Positions 27,701 through 35,356 of a DNA stretch of 64,000 nt are shown piece by piece. Origin of the DNA: Paenibacillus sp. JJ-223 (GTDB taxonomy: Bacteria > Bacillota > Bacilli > Paenibacillales > Paenibacillaceae); the NCBI RefSeq assembly GCF_927798175.1, contig NZ_CAKMMP010000001.1:496001-560000 (forward strand), read 5' to 3'. Position 1 is the stretch's first letter. Each line of letters begins with the position of its first letter. The notes beneath the pieces were generated by a model. It saw only the letters and a program-made list of their open reading frames with translations, searched no databases and was not told the origin of the DNA. The translations under genes and the position numbers were made by a program.

Positions 27701-30700
27701 GGATACTGTGCAAGAGTCGGATGGGGAGCATGTCATTAAAGCAGTTAGCGGCGGGTTTTCTGCCAGTGCCAAAGTAACGGTCGACAACACGCCTCCAAGC
27801 ATCTCCGCAAGTATCGAAGACGGTAAATCGTACCGCGGCAAGTTTACGATTCAAGCGGAAGTCACCGATGCCCTCTCCGGGGTTGCCAAGGTCGAAACGA
27901 AGCTTGATGGAGAGCCGATTCGGCTCCCGATCGAGACAAGCTCGTCCCAGCTGGCTGCCGGACCGCACGAGCTGTACTTCCAAGCCGCCGATCAGGCCGG
28001 AAACGTAACGGAGAAGACGATTCGCTTCGAGGTGCCTGCCGAGAATCCGGAATCGCCGCGGCTGATTTCGCCGACAAACGGCCAAACCGGAGTGGGCAGC
28101 ACCGTTGATCTGAAGGTGAACGTTAAAGACCCTACGGGGGATCGGATGGACGTCTCGTTTTATCGGGGATTTTTGTATGACGGAACAAGCAAGCACGGTT
28201 TTACGGGTTTCCAGAATACCGCGGACACGGAGCCCCCAAGAGAGCTTGCTCCATCGGGCGAGAAAAGTCTGGATGCTGAGGATTACGCTAAAATCGGGGC
28301 GGAGGACGGGCAGTACCTGACGACGGATTCGGACGATCGCTTTCCCTATCAGCGTTTCGAAATCAAACTGGACCCTTCCGTGAAGCCTAGCGACCGGGTG
28401 GACGTGGTATGGAAAGGGAAGTCCCTGCCGGGCCGTAAAGTCAGTCTTTATGTCTGGAGCGAGGGGCAATCCAAATGGATTACCCTGAAACAGGTGATTG
28501 CGGGTGAGGAGGACTTTACGCTTAAGTCGACCGTCAAAGCCGGCGATTATGCGCATAAGGGCATGATTTCGGTCATGGTTCAGGACGAGATTGCAGGCGC
28601 CGGAATCGGGGAGGAGGCAGCTCGGACGGCAAAAAGCGGGCCGATATCCGAGGACCCTTACGATTTCTCGTTCCTGTGGATGTCGGATACCCAATATTAT
28701 TCCCAGGACTATCCATACATTTACCGGAAAAACGTGCAGTGGATCGCCGAGAACAAGGATCAGCTCAAGCTGAAGTACATCATTCATACCGGGGATGTCG
28801 TCGATAAAGCCGATCAGGAATATCAATGGATCGAAGCCGATCAGAACATGAAGGTGCTGGAGCAGGCAAATATTCCGTACGGGGTGCTTGCCGGCAATCA
28901 TGATGTGGGCCATCAGGACAATGATTACTCCCAGTTCAGCAAATATTTCGGGGACTCCCGCTTTCAGGACAGCCCGGTATTTGCAGGCTCCTATGAAAAC
29001 AACCGCGGCCACTACGATCTCGTCTCCGCGAACGGCAACGATTTCATTATCGTCTATATGGGCTGGGGCTTGGGCGAGAAAGAGATCGAGTGGATGAATC
29101 AGGTGGTTTCCATGTATCCGGAACGCAAAGCGATCCTTTGTTTGCATGAATATCTGCTCGTTTCCAACAATCGTGCGCCGATCGCGGACCAGATTTTTGA
29201 GAAGGTGGTGAAACCCAACAAAAACGTCATCGCGGCATTGTCCGGCCATTATCATGATGCCGAACTTAAGATCGACCAACTGGACGATGACGGGGACGGC
29301 ATTCCGGACCGCAATGTGTACCAGATGCTGGCGGATTACCAGGGAGCTCCGGAAGGGGGCCTGGGTTACATTCGTCTCATGCAGTTCGATATGGCGAATA
29401 ACAAGCTTCATATCAAGACATATTCCCCTTATCTCGATGACTATAATTTTTATGATCCCCAGGAGTACCCGGGCAAAGACGAATTTTCGCTGGACCTGAA
29501 TCTCCAGGCTGCCACCAAACGGGTAGCCACCGATTACATCGGGGTGAGCGTGTATGCCGATCAGTTGATCGGCCGGCAGGAGAACGTGGATAGCGGGGAT
29601 AACGCTTCGGTTCGTTGGGCCGGACTGGCGGGCGATGCCTATTATCAATGGTATGCCAAAGCAGAGGATGCGAACAGCGGACAAACGTTCTCGGAAATAT
29701 GGGGTTTCCATACCGGTTCTGCTTCGGGCGAAGGGAATCCACCGGGAACCGTTCAGCCGGGCGGCGGGGATTCCGGCCGTACGCCGTCCTCCGGTGGTAG
29801 CATATCCACACCGGTCGGATCTCCGGAAGCCGAGCAGCCTGCAAGCAACGGAGTAGTCATAGCAACGCCAATCGGCAGCGGAACGTACGGGGTGAGCGCG
29901 GAACTGCTGCGGAAGGCGGGAGCCGGGGCTTCGAACGGAAAGCTCGAGATTCAGATCAAACCGGGAAATGCCGAATCCGGGCAGCCTGTTACCTTGAAAT
30001 TGGACGCGGCCGCACTCCGCGAATTTTTCGAGGAACACCAGGGATCTTTGGTCGTTCGTGCGCCGGGCAGCCAGATCGCGTTTACGCAGCGTTCGCTGCC
30101 AAATCAGATCGGGGAAGCGGACCAGCTCAGCATTACATTTGGAACAGGGGTACCGGGGAACTCGGGTTTTGAAAAAGGAATGAGTTCCACCGGAATCGCC
30201 TATGAGCTCGGCATGTTCTTGATCAAGGGAACGGAGTCGAGAAAACTTAGCAAATTGGATGCGGCGGCGGAAATTCAGCTCAACCTTACAGATGAGCAAG
30301 CCAAACTTCTCGATGCAGACTACGCCGGCGTCTATGAGCGGGTGAACGGGGAACTGCGCTATGCAGGCGGTTCGTTTGCCGGACGCACGGTAACTTTTAC
30401 AACCGATCATCCGGGAACCTACGAGATCCTTGAGCTGCGCAAATCGTTCTCGGACCTGAGGGGTCACTGGGCAGAGAATATCGTACGCCAATTGGCAGCC
30501 GAGCACCTGATTCAAGGTGTGGACGCGGAGCGGTTTGTTCCTGCAGCACCGGTAACACGCGCTGATTTTGCGCTTGTGCTGACGAGAATGCTTGGAGGAG
30601 AGGCGGAAACGGCGGATGTGCAATTCGCCGATCTTGCACCGGATGCTTATTATACGGAAGCGGTCAAGCAAGCCGCACGCTTGGGGCTCATTCAGGGCAG

Positions 30701-30989
30701 CGGCGGGCGCTTCCGGCCAGCGGACAGCATTACGCGGGAGGAAGCAGCGGTCATCCTGTATAAAATGGCTCAAGTCCTTAAGGCAGAGCCTTCGGCGATG
30801 CCTCTCGGAAATGATGCAGCGTTTGGTGACGCCGGGTCGATCTCTGCATGGGCAAGGGATGCCGTCACGCAAATGCAGGCACTCGGCGTGCTGAACGGAA
30901 AAGGAAATGGACGTTTCGAACCGAAGGGTTTCGTTACCCGGGCCGAAATGGCCAAAATGATGAGTGAAATGCTCAAGCTTTCGCTTTAG
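24798..30989 (+). CDS. Giant SLH-anchored surface protein with lamin-tail and metallophosphoesterase domains
   Basis: Up to 2,063 residues. The start is unsure: ATG 24798, ATG 24837 and TTG 24885 (the last after AAGGAA) all precede a signal peptide (KKWGAITAITGMLFGLAAPAGYA). Order: Ig-like fold; lamin-tail domain 1 (about 190-310, LDILITELVPDSDNVNSADAYEFVEVYNN); a second Ig-like and lamin-tail pair (about 480-620, nearly the same motif); further Ig-like domains (about 690-1100); calcineurin-type metallophosphoesterase (about 1290-1570: MSDTQYYSQ, HTGDVVDKADQE, AGNHDVGHQ, LSGHYHDAELK); a Gly/Ser/Pro linker; and three SLH domains (about 1880-2060) that bind secondary cell-wall polymer. It would act outside the cell on phosphoesters, possibly of nucleic acids or phospholipids. 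A terminator follows. Confidence 0.9.
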   Translation: MRLQNKCIFFKVPMHKNPKKSKSRKGARNLNRVNLKKWGAITAITGMLFGLAAPAGYADPSLPYVLQETGAAEADRTAESTAAQGLQIVHTPAVATHASGQPLTLSAQISGGQTTVTASVYYRVDDQTPKEVVLTNMGGQEYAATIEGNQIVGGSLNYYFEAREGEGVPVRSSEYAVQITGQSQPDMSAPLDILITELVPDSDNVNSADAYEFVEVYNNSGRELDFADFRLRYNTNVEWPLTGSSQAVIPAGKAIVLWVMNGSNNHLTVDDFNRNYGTQLTEGSDLFRIDGGGGMANGAGRTLEILAASGMTLVSASYQNDEQTQPNKGIFYRHPAAGSVDMIMMDGPGTLPATPGTVTKEQTEAPGEADPGLLIKHTPVTAADAAADLTIDASLEHAGAEPADSTVNLLYKTASQSKFTVVAMKPQGGVYAAAIPAEQLVEPSLDYRIQAVSGGKSVITDSYTVQIRNVPAFDPQKAPQLLVTEVVPNTTNVNGADGYEFVEIYNNSDQDIDFRNYKLYYRYTDKGPAADVIWSPDKQDFVIPSRQAVVFWIINSSIPHLTVADFNQFYGTDLQENVNLFKVAAGGISNSGKRGFVVKTNTGKEISAAYYDADTVYEDGKTETKENTGLQYKYPVNGSTQMIKIGSGTQFPGPGALEAKQVPDVPVTVVIDTVPPTLEDRTGITATDQSKGFEIKAWAEDDQQVASVTLYVKSDKQSDYIPYQLTEDYGDLHYHHTIYAADLIGRKTIEYYYIVSDGFNEVTSPKYKVDITGGPDQSDLRLNVKDGDLVSGTKTIKGTAKTGNPDSVIFEMDGQPVTAPTGTALEHDAYFVFDVKNVDYYFKNAITMGPEELKDETILYTFLDPITSYQTLSFPIEASRLKPGEDNTIYIRAGSKSGPFDDRVEENKDDFEIKNVRLVLADGTEIMDPAYAKRDVEIKMGDSAGKHEAIGFRFTLPESLFAAKSWLWDTVQESDGEHVIKAVSGGFSASAKVTVDNTPPSISASIEDGKSYRGKFTIQAEVTDALSGVAKVETKLDGEPIRLPIETSSSQLAAGPHELYFQAADQAGNVTEKTIRFEVPAENPESPRLISPTNGQTGVGSTVDLKVNVKDPTGDRMDVSFYRGFLYDGTSKHGFTGFQNTADTEPPRELAPSGEKSLDAEDYAKIGAEDGQYLTTDSDDRFPYQRFEIKLDPSVKPSDRVDVVWKGKSLPGRKVSLYVWSEGQSKWITLKQVIAGEEDFTLKSTVKAGDYAHKGMISVMVQDEIAGAGIGEEAARTAKSGPISEDPYDFSFLWMSDTQYYSQDYPYIYRKNVQWIAENKDQLKLKYIIHTGDVVDKADQEYQWIEADQNMKVLEQANIPYGVLAGNHDVGHQDNDYSQFSKYFGDSRFQDSPVFAGSYENNRGHYDLVSANGNDFIIVYMGWGLGEKEIEWMNQVVSMYPERKAILCLHEYLLVSNNRAPIADQIFEKVVKPNKNVIAALSGHYHDAELKIDQLDDDGDGIPDRNVYQMLADYQGAPEGGLGYIRLMQFDMANNKLHIKTYSPYLDDYNFYDPQEYPGKDEFSLDLNLQAATKRVATDYIGVSVYADQLIGRQENVDSGDNASVRWAGLAGDAYYQWYAKAEDANSGQTFSEIWGFHTGSASGEGNPPGTVQPGGGDSGRTPSSGGSISTPVGSPEAEQPASNGVVIATPIGSGTYGVSAELLRKAGAGASNGKLEIQIKPGNAESGQPVTLKLDAAALREFFEEHQGSLVVRAPGSQIAFTQRSLPNQIGEADQLSITFGTGVPGNSGFEKGMSSTGIAYELGMFLIKGTESRKLSKLDAAAEIQLNLTDEQAKLLDADYAGVYERVNGELRYAGGSFAGRTVTFTTDHPGTYEILELRKSFSDLRGHWAENIVRQLAAEHLIQGVDAERFVPAAPVTRADFALVLTRMLGGEAETADVQFADLAPDAYYTEAVKQAARLGLIQGSGGRFRPADSITREEAAVILYKMAQVLKAEPSAMPLGNDAAFGDAGSISAWARDAVTQMQALGVLNGKGNGRFEPKGFVTRAEMAKMMSEMLKLSL

Positions 30990-31024
30990 GATTCAAAGGC
31001 AAAAAGGATAGCCTGGAATAGCCC

Positions 31025-31060
31025 AAAGGCTGCGATGGATCGTTCATCGCAGCCTTTTTT
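31025..31060 (+). terminator. Intrinsic terminator after the SLH protein
   Basis: AGGCTGCGATG pairs with CATCGCAGCCT (11 bp, 7-nt loop), followed by TTTTT. It begins 36 nt after the stop codon. Confidence 0.9.
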
Positions 31061-31329
31061 GATTCTGCATGCTGCATTACCTGTATAATTACGTCGGAGA
31101 AACAAGGCCTTTGGCGTCAGCACAACCGGCCGTCGGATGCAGCATTTACAAAGCTTGGCCATCAGAAAGGCTCCTGTGAGCGACGAAATGAGCATTGGGG
31201 GAGCAGGCCAAACGGATGTCTAACGATGACAAGTCCGTACGATGATAAGATTTTTTACGGCGAAATATAACATTTTGGCAGGGGAGTCCATCTAATCCTA
31301 TAGAGGGCCCTCAAAAGGAGATGAAATTC
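31061..31329 (+). other. Upstream region of the sigma-factor operon
   Basis: About 270 nt without a convincing gene; a minus-strand 69-codon frame has no family resemblance. An ECF sigma promoter recognised by the product itself would be expected just before 31,310, where AACATTTTGGCAGG and a downstream CCTATAG are present, but I cannot match a defined consensus with confidence. Confidence 0.3.
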
Positions 31330-31887
31330 GTGCAGCAAGATATGGAACTGGAAGTCAAGCGAGCGCAGCGGGGAGATCGTGAAGCGTTTATCCGGCTATT
31401 CCGGAGGCTGGAGCCCGAGCTGTACAGTTTGGCAAAGTCCATTGTCGGACGTGATGAAGACTGTGCGGACGCATTTCAGGAAACGACGCTTAAGGCGTAT
31501 AAATCAATGTCGACATTGCGAAAACCGAAATATTTTAAAACGTGGGTAATCCGGATTCTGATTAACGAATGCAACCAGCTGCTGCGGATGCGCAAAAGAA
31601 CGGTAGTTATGGCGGAGCTCCCGGAACAGGCGAACCTGGATCGCTCAGCGCCTTATTATAAGGACAACCGCCAGCTCGATCTTCGGGAAGCGGTGGAAAA
31701 TCTGGATGAATCGTTACGAATCGTCATCCACTTGTTTTATTATCAGGATCTGCCGATCAAACAGATCGCATCCGTGCTGGATATTTCCGATGGAGCCGTA
31801 AGGGCGCGCCTGCACAGAGCCCGCGGGATATTGGCCGATGAAGTAAAGCAAATTCGGAAGGGGGAGCTGGCTTATGAAAACCTATGA
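31330..31887 (+). CDS. ECF RNA polymerase sigma factor
   Basis: 185 residues from the GTG at 31330, chosen because AAAAGGAG ends 9 nt upstream; the ATG at 31321 touches that site. Region 2 is DREAFIRLFRRLEPELYSLAKSIVGRDEDCADAFQETTLKAYKSM with FKTWVIRILINECNQLLR, and region 4 is LRIVIHLFYYQDLPIKQIASVLDISDGAVRARLHRARGIL; region 3 is short, as in ECF factors. The following anti-sigma gene overlaps by 14 nt. DUF4179-partnered ECF factors typically respond to envelope or surface signals. Targets probably include its own operon. Confidence 0.93.
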   Translation: MQQDMELEVKRAQRGDREAFIRLFRRLEPELYSLAKSIVGRDEDCADAFQETTLKAYKSMSTLRKPKYFKTWVIRILINECNQLLRMRKRTVVMAELPEQANLDRSAPYYKDNRQLDLREAVENLDESLRIVIHLFYYQDLPIKQIASVLDISDGAVRARLHRARGILADEVKQIRKGELAYENL

Positions 31888-33082
31888 TATCGATCGAAAG
31901 CTTCGGGAAATTGGCAAAGAACCGCTGCCTGAGGTTCCCGAAATCGTCCGCCGCCGGCAGGATGAAGTCTACGCCTCCTTGGCCGACCTTCCGATGCATG
32001 GCAGAGGCGGCCAAACCGCGGGGTTGCGCAAGACCCGCCGGATTGCCTTGGTTGCGGCCTCGGCCGCAGCGATCGCTCTGGTCGGTGGTATAGGCGGTGC
32101 CATGGTATCACCGGCGATGGCGGATTCGCTGAAGAACATTCCGCTGATCGGCAGCATTTTCAAGCTGGCTGACGATCTGGGGTTACGGACAGCGGACGAA
32201 ACAGGGCTTGCGGCCCATCCCGACGCCAGTGTAACCCATGAGGGGGTTACCCTTCGCATTCCGCAATTGGTGTATGACGGAACCCGGTTATCTTTGGCCG
32301 TAACGCGCGAGGGGGAAGGGCTCGTCGGTGGAATCATGGATTCGGAGTCGACGGGGAATGGAATGCCGGCAATTTTCCCCAAAGGAGCAATACATTCATT
32401 TGACGTGTTGATCGATGGCCAACCGGTTCATAGAACGACGGGAAAGAGAGAAATCGGTCTTTCCGGGAAGCCAACCTCTGATCCGAATTCGGCGCTCTAC
32501 GAACTGACGGCTTATTCCTTAACGGGTGAACCTGGACCCATTTTGCCGGACTCGTTTGTGCTGACGGCCAAAATTGGATTGGAGGGCATCGAAGAGCCGT
32601 TCGTCTTCGAGCTTCCTGTACGCAAAAACACAGATCAGCTCGCTGCCGCTTTCAATGAGGCGAGGGAATGGAAAGGAAACATCGTTACGCTTGAACGAAT
32701 CGAGTTCACGCCGATTACGACAAAAGTAGGTTTTAACATCACGTCGAACGATAAAGAGGCCAGGCTCCTTAGACAGCATCTAAACTTTGAGCTGTGGGAC
32801 GATCGCGGCAGGATGCTTGGCCTTGTCGGCGGCTTTGGATTTTTTGATAACGATGAACAAAAGCAAATGATCAACAAACTGCTGTTTGACCGTTTTGTGG
32901 ATGCCCCGAAATCGGTGACGCTTAAAGCGTTTTTGCCGGAAATGGAAGACCCGTCAGCTTCCACGGGGAGATATAAAGTCGACAGTCATGGAGAACTGAT
33001 CAAGAAGTATGTTAAGGAGCTTGAAATCACGGTTCCGGTGGACCGTGCCGGTTTGGATAAATTATATGATATTTCAAAGTGA
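31874..33082 (+). CDS. DUF4179 anti-sigma factor
   Basis: 402 residues. The cytoplasmic N-terminus (1-55) would hold the sigma factor; one membrane helix follows at about 57-78 (ALVAASAAAIALVGGIGGAMV); the rest (about 90-400) is extracellular. The outer part has the DUF4179/DUF5643 pattern: THEGVTLRIPQLVYDGTRLSLAVTREGEGLVGGI, PKGAIHSFDVLIDG, IGLEGIEEPFVFELPVRK, and TGRYKVDSHGELIKKYVKELEITV at the end. The ATG overlaps the sigma gene by 14 nt and follows GGGGGAG. It probably sequesters the ECF factor until an external signal acts. Its outer domain is clearly related to the next two proteins. Confidence 0.9.
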   Translation: MKTYDIDRKLREIGKEPLPEVPEIVRRRQDEVYASLADLPMHGRGGQTAGLRKTRRIALVAASAAAIALVGGIGGAMVSPAMADSLKNIPLIGSIFKLADDLGLRTADETGLAAHPDASVTHEGVTLRIPQLVYDGTRLSLAVTREGEGLVGGIMDSESTGNGMPAIFPKGAIHSFDVLIDGQPVHRTTGKREIGLSGKPTSDPNSALYELTAYSLTGEPGPILPDSFVLTAKIGLEGIEEPFVFELPVRKNTDQLAAAFNEAREWKGNIVTLERIEFTPITTKVGFNITSNDKEARLLRQHLNFELWDDRGRMLGLVGGFGFFDNDEQKQMINKLLFDRFVDAPKSVTLKAFLPEMEDPSASTGRYKVDSHGELIKKYVKELEITVPVDRAGLDKLYDISK

Positions 33083-33101
33083 AAATTTGGAGGGTTCCCT
33101 T

Positions 33102-34079
33102 ATGAATAAAATCTACAAAGTAATGACCACTGCTGCACTGACGACAGGTTTGCTGTTGAGCGGGGCAGCGTGGGGGATGAAACCGGCAACCGTTGAGGCG
33201 GAGGCCAAGATTCCAGCAGTACAGAGCAACGCAACGCAGAAGGCGGGAAAAACGGCCGGCATAACCCAAGAGGGCATTACGCTTGAAATGAACGAAGCGT
33301 TGTATGACGGAAATTATATCCGGCTTACCCTGGAGCGCAGCGGCAAGGGTCTTGTCGGAGGCATAACGGACAGCACATTCGATGAAAAGATTCAGGACGT
33401 TATTTTGGAGAAAGGCGCCATTAAAAACATCGACGTTTTCATTAATGATAAATCCATTTTCGAGTACGGCGGGGGTGAATTGGGGAAAAGACCAAGTTTG
33501 AGTTGGGAGCCGGGCTCCACTCCTGACACGTTTCATATCAAGCTGACGGATCCTTCATGGCTTGGCGGACAAGAATTTGCTTTTCCGGACAAGTTCAAAT
33601 TGACCGCAGAAGTCACGTTGGAAGGCGTGGAGCAACCGTATATGTTTGATCTTCCCATGCAAAAGACCGCAGACAAGCCGATTGTCCTGAAGCCGAATGT
33701 GACGAAAAAATCGGGCAAAGTGACCCTTTATCTTAGCAAAATGAACCTGACATCGACCTCTTCCCGCGTACAGTTGATCGAGAAAGGGTATGAATCGGGC
33801 AAACCTTCCGATTTGATGTATGAATTTGTGGATGACCAAGGCAATGAGCTGGATTTCCTTTCAGGCTTTGGCACGGACGAGAATAACAAAGACGGGGACA
33901 TGTATCACGATTACGTGTTAAGTCCATTGGGGAAAGATGCCAAGTCGATTACGCTCCGGGTGTTCAAACCTGAATTTAAAGAACCGGGGGCAACGAGCGG
34001 AGCGTATAAATTGGACGAGAACGGGAATATCGTCAAACACTATATTAAAGAGCTGGAAATGACGGTAAACGTGAAGTAA
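33102..34079 (+). CDS. Secreted paralogue of the anti-sigma outer domain (copy A)
   Basis: 325 residues from ATG 33102 with TTGGAGG upstream. A signal peptide (YKVMTTAALTTGLLLSGAAWG, no lipobox cysteine) leads directly into a DUF4179/DUF5643-type domain without the sigma-binding tail or membrane helix. Motifs match the anti-sigma outer region: GITQEGITLEMNEALYDGNYIRLTL, RSGKGLVGGITD, EKGAIKNIDVFIND, TLEGVEQPYMFDLPMQK, and GATSGAYKLDENGNIVKHYIKELEMTV. The adjacent positions (20 nt after the anti-sigma stop) indicate one operon. Function is not known; it may bind the same ligand or the anti-sigma protein. Confidence 0.85.
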   Translation: MNKIYKVMTTAALTTGLLLSGAAWGMKPATVEAEAKIPAVQSNATQKAGKTAGITQEGITLEMNEALYDGNYIRLTLERSGKGLVGGITDSTFDEKIQDVILEKGAIKNIDVFINDKSIFEYGGGELGKRPSLSWEPGSTPDTFHIKLTDPSWLGGQEFAFPDKFKLTAEVTLEGVEQPYMFDLPMQKTADKPIVLKPNVTKKSGKVTLYLSKMNLTSTSSRVQLIEKGYESGKPSDLMYEFVDDQGNELDFLSGFGTDENNKDGDMYHDYVLSPLGKDAKSITLRVFKPEFKEPGATSGAYKLDENGNIVKHYIKELEMTVNVK

Positions 34080-34134
34080 ACAACAGAAACGGAATTGTAT
34101 AAAGAGATAAAACACAATTGGAGGATTCAAACGA

Positions 34135-35112
34135 ATGAACAAAATGTACAAAGTCATGACTTCTGCTGCATTGGCGGGGGTGCTGGTTGGTGGAGGAGCT
34201 GGGGCAATTACATCAAAGTCCGGCGATGCGGCGGCTGCCAAGGCTCCGGAGGTTCAAAACATTGCGGCGCAGAAAACGGAAAAAACGGCTGGCATCACCC
34301 AGAACGGCATTACGCTGAAGGTGAGCAAAGCGGTCCATGACGGAAATTACATCCACATTTCATTGCAGCGGAGCGGAAAGGGACTTGTCGGCGGCATGAC
34401 CGAACGCGAATTTGATGAAAAAACCGAGAAGGAAATTGTGGAGAAAGGCGCCATCAAAGATATCCAGGTGCTGATCAACGGCAAAAATACTTATGATCTC
34501 GGAGGCGGATCAATGGACAAAAGGCCGGACATGCGCTGGGGCCCGGGTTCTACCCCGGATACAGCTATCATTCATCTGTCCGATCCTTCCTGGCTCGGCG
34601 GTGAGCAGTATTCCTTCCCGGACAAGTTCAAGCTGACGGCAAAGATCACCCTGGAAGGCGTGAGCAAACCTTACACTTTTGACCTCTCAATGCAAAAGAG
34701 TGCTGATAAGGCGACTGCCCTGAAACCGAATGTGACGAAAAAGACGGGCAAACTTACCGTGACGCTGAGCAAAATGAACCTGACCTCCACCTCTTCCCGC
34801 GTTCAGTTGATCGTCAAGGGGCTGGAGAAGGGCAAGTCTTCCGATATCAGTTACGAATTTTGGGATGACCAAGGCAGCGAGCTGGATATTCTTTCGGGCC
34901 GGGGATCGGACGAGAATAATAAAGCCGGCGACATGTACCACGATTTCGTGCTGAGCCCTTTGGGGAAAAACGCCAAGTCGATTATAGTCAAAGCTTTCAA
35001 ACCCGAATATGCCGAAGATGGAGCGACGAGCGGAGCGTATAAATTGGATGCCGACGGCAATATCGTCAAATCATACGTGAAAGAACTGGAAATGAAGGTA
35101 AAAGTGAAGTGA
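34135..35112 (+). CDS. Secreted paralogue of the anti-sigma outer domain (copy B)
   Basis: 325 residues, the same length as copy A and highly similar along its whole length (NKMYKVMTSAALAG, GNYIHISLQRSGKGLVGGMTE, DPSWLGGEQYSFPDKFKLTAKITLEGVSKPYTFDL, PNVTKKTGKLTVTLSKMNLTSTSSRVQLI). It has a signal peptide ending near GAGA and no lipobox. GGAGG precedes the ATG. The two copies arose by tandem duplication; sequence divergence is moderate, so both are probably kept by selection. It ends the sigma operon; two terminators follow. Confidence 0.85.
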   Translation: MNKMYKVMTSAALAGVLVGGGAGAITSKSGDAAAAKAPEVQNIAAQKTEKTAGITQNGITLKVSKAVHDGNYIHISLQRSGKGLVGGMTEREFDEKTEKEIVEKGAIKDIQVLINGKNTYDLGGGSMDKRPDMRWGPGSTPDTAIIHLSDPSWLGGEQYSFPDKFKLTAKITLEGVSKPYTFDLSMQKSADKATALKPNVTKKTGKLTVTLSKMNLTSTSSRVQLIVKGLEKGKSSDISYEFWDDQGSELDILSGRGSDENNKAGDMYHDFVLSPLGKNAKSIIVKAFKPEYAEDGATSGAYKLDADGNIVKSYVKELEMKVKVK

Positions 35113-35143
35113 TGGAACCAAACGTACTTTCATGACGGTAAGG

Positions 35144-35175
35144 CCTCCGGCGCACTTCGTGCGACCGGAGGTTTT
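35144..35175 (+). terminator. Terminator 1 of the sigma operon
   Basis: CCTCCGG with CCGGAGG, continued by GCAC/GTGC at the top, ending in TTTT. Confidence 0.85.
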
Positions 35176-35223
35176 GCTTCAGAAACAGAGTTTATGATAA
35201 CGGGATCGTTCAAAATAAATTTT

Positions 35224-35259
35224 ACCCTCAGGGACGCAATAAAGTCCCTGAGGGTTTTT
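35224..35259 (+). terminator. Terminator 2, just before the ABC transporter promoter
   Basis: ACCCTCAGGGAC pairs perfectly with GTCCCTGAGGGT (8-nt loop), followed by TTTT. Its end lies 7 nt from the first TGTAAGGT repeat. Confidence 0.88.
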
Positions 35260-35266
35260 GCATAAC

Positions 35267-35307
35267 TGTAAGGTTGCTGTAAGGTTGGGATTATCACGGT
35301 GTAAGGT
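35267..35307 (+). promoter_or_regulatory. Phased TGTAAGGT direct repeats, likely response-regulator operator
   Basis: TGTAAGGT occurs at 35267, 35278 and 35300. The spacings are 11 and 22 bp, one and two helical turns, as expected for OmpR-family regulators binding as tandem dimers on one face of DNA. The third copy is 50 nt before the transporter ATG, near where the -35 region should be. The likely binder is the response regulator at 43915. Confidence 0.75.
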
Positions 35308-35356
35308 GGGGTCTTTAAAATTGGATTTATTCTTATCGATGTTAAGGAGCGACACC

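Noticed and set aside
27141..30872. A 1,243-codon open frame on the minus strand opposite the SLH protein
   Set aside because: It lies wholly antisense to a protein with clear domains, has no ribosome binding site or recognisable motif, and is explained by codon bias of the GC-rich plus-strand gene.
30986..31195. A 69-codon minus-strand frame after the SLH gene
   Set aside because: It crosses the terminator hairpin, has no ribosome binding site and resembles no family I know.
31061..31320. A possible riboswitch before the sigma gene
   Set aside because: Several short stems can be drawn but none matches a riboswitch core that I recognise, and a terminator of the previous gene explains the strongest hairpin.
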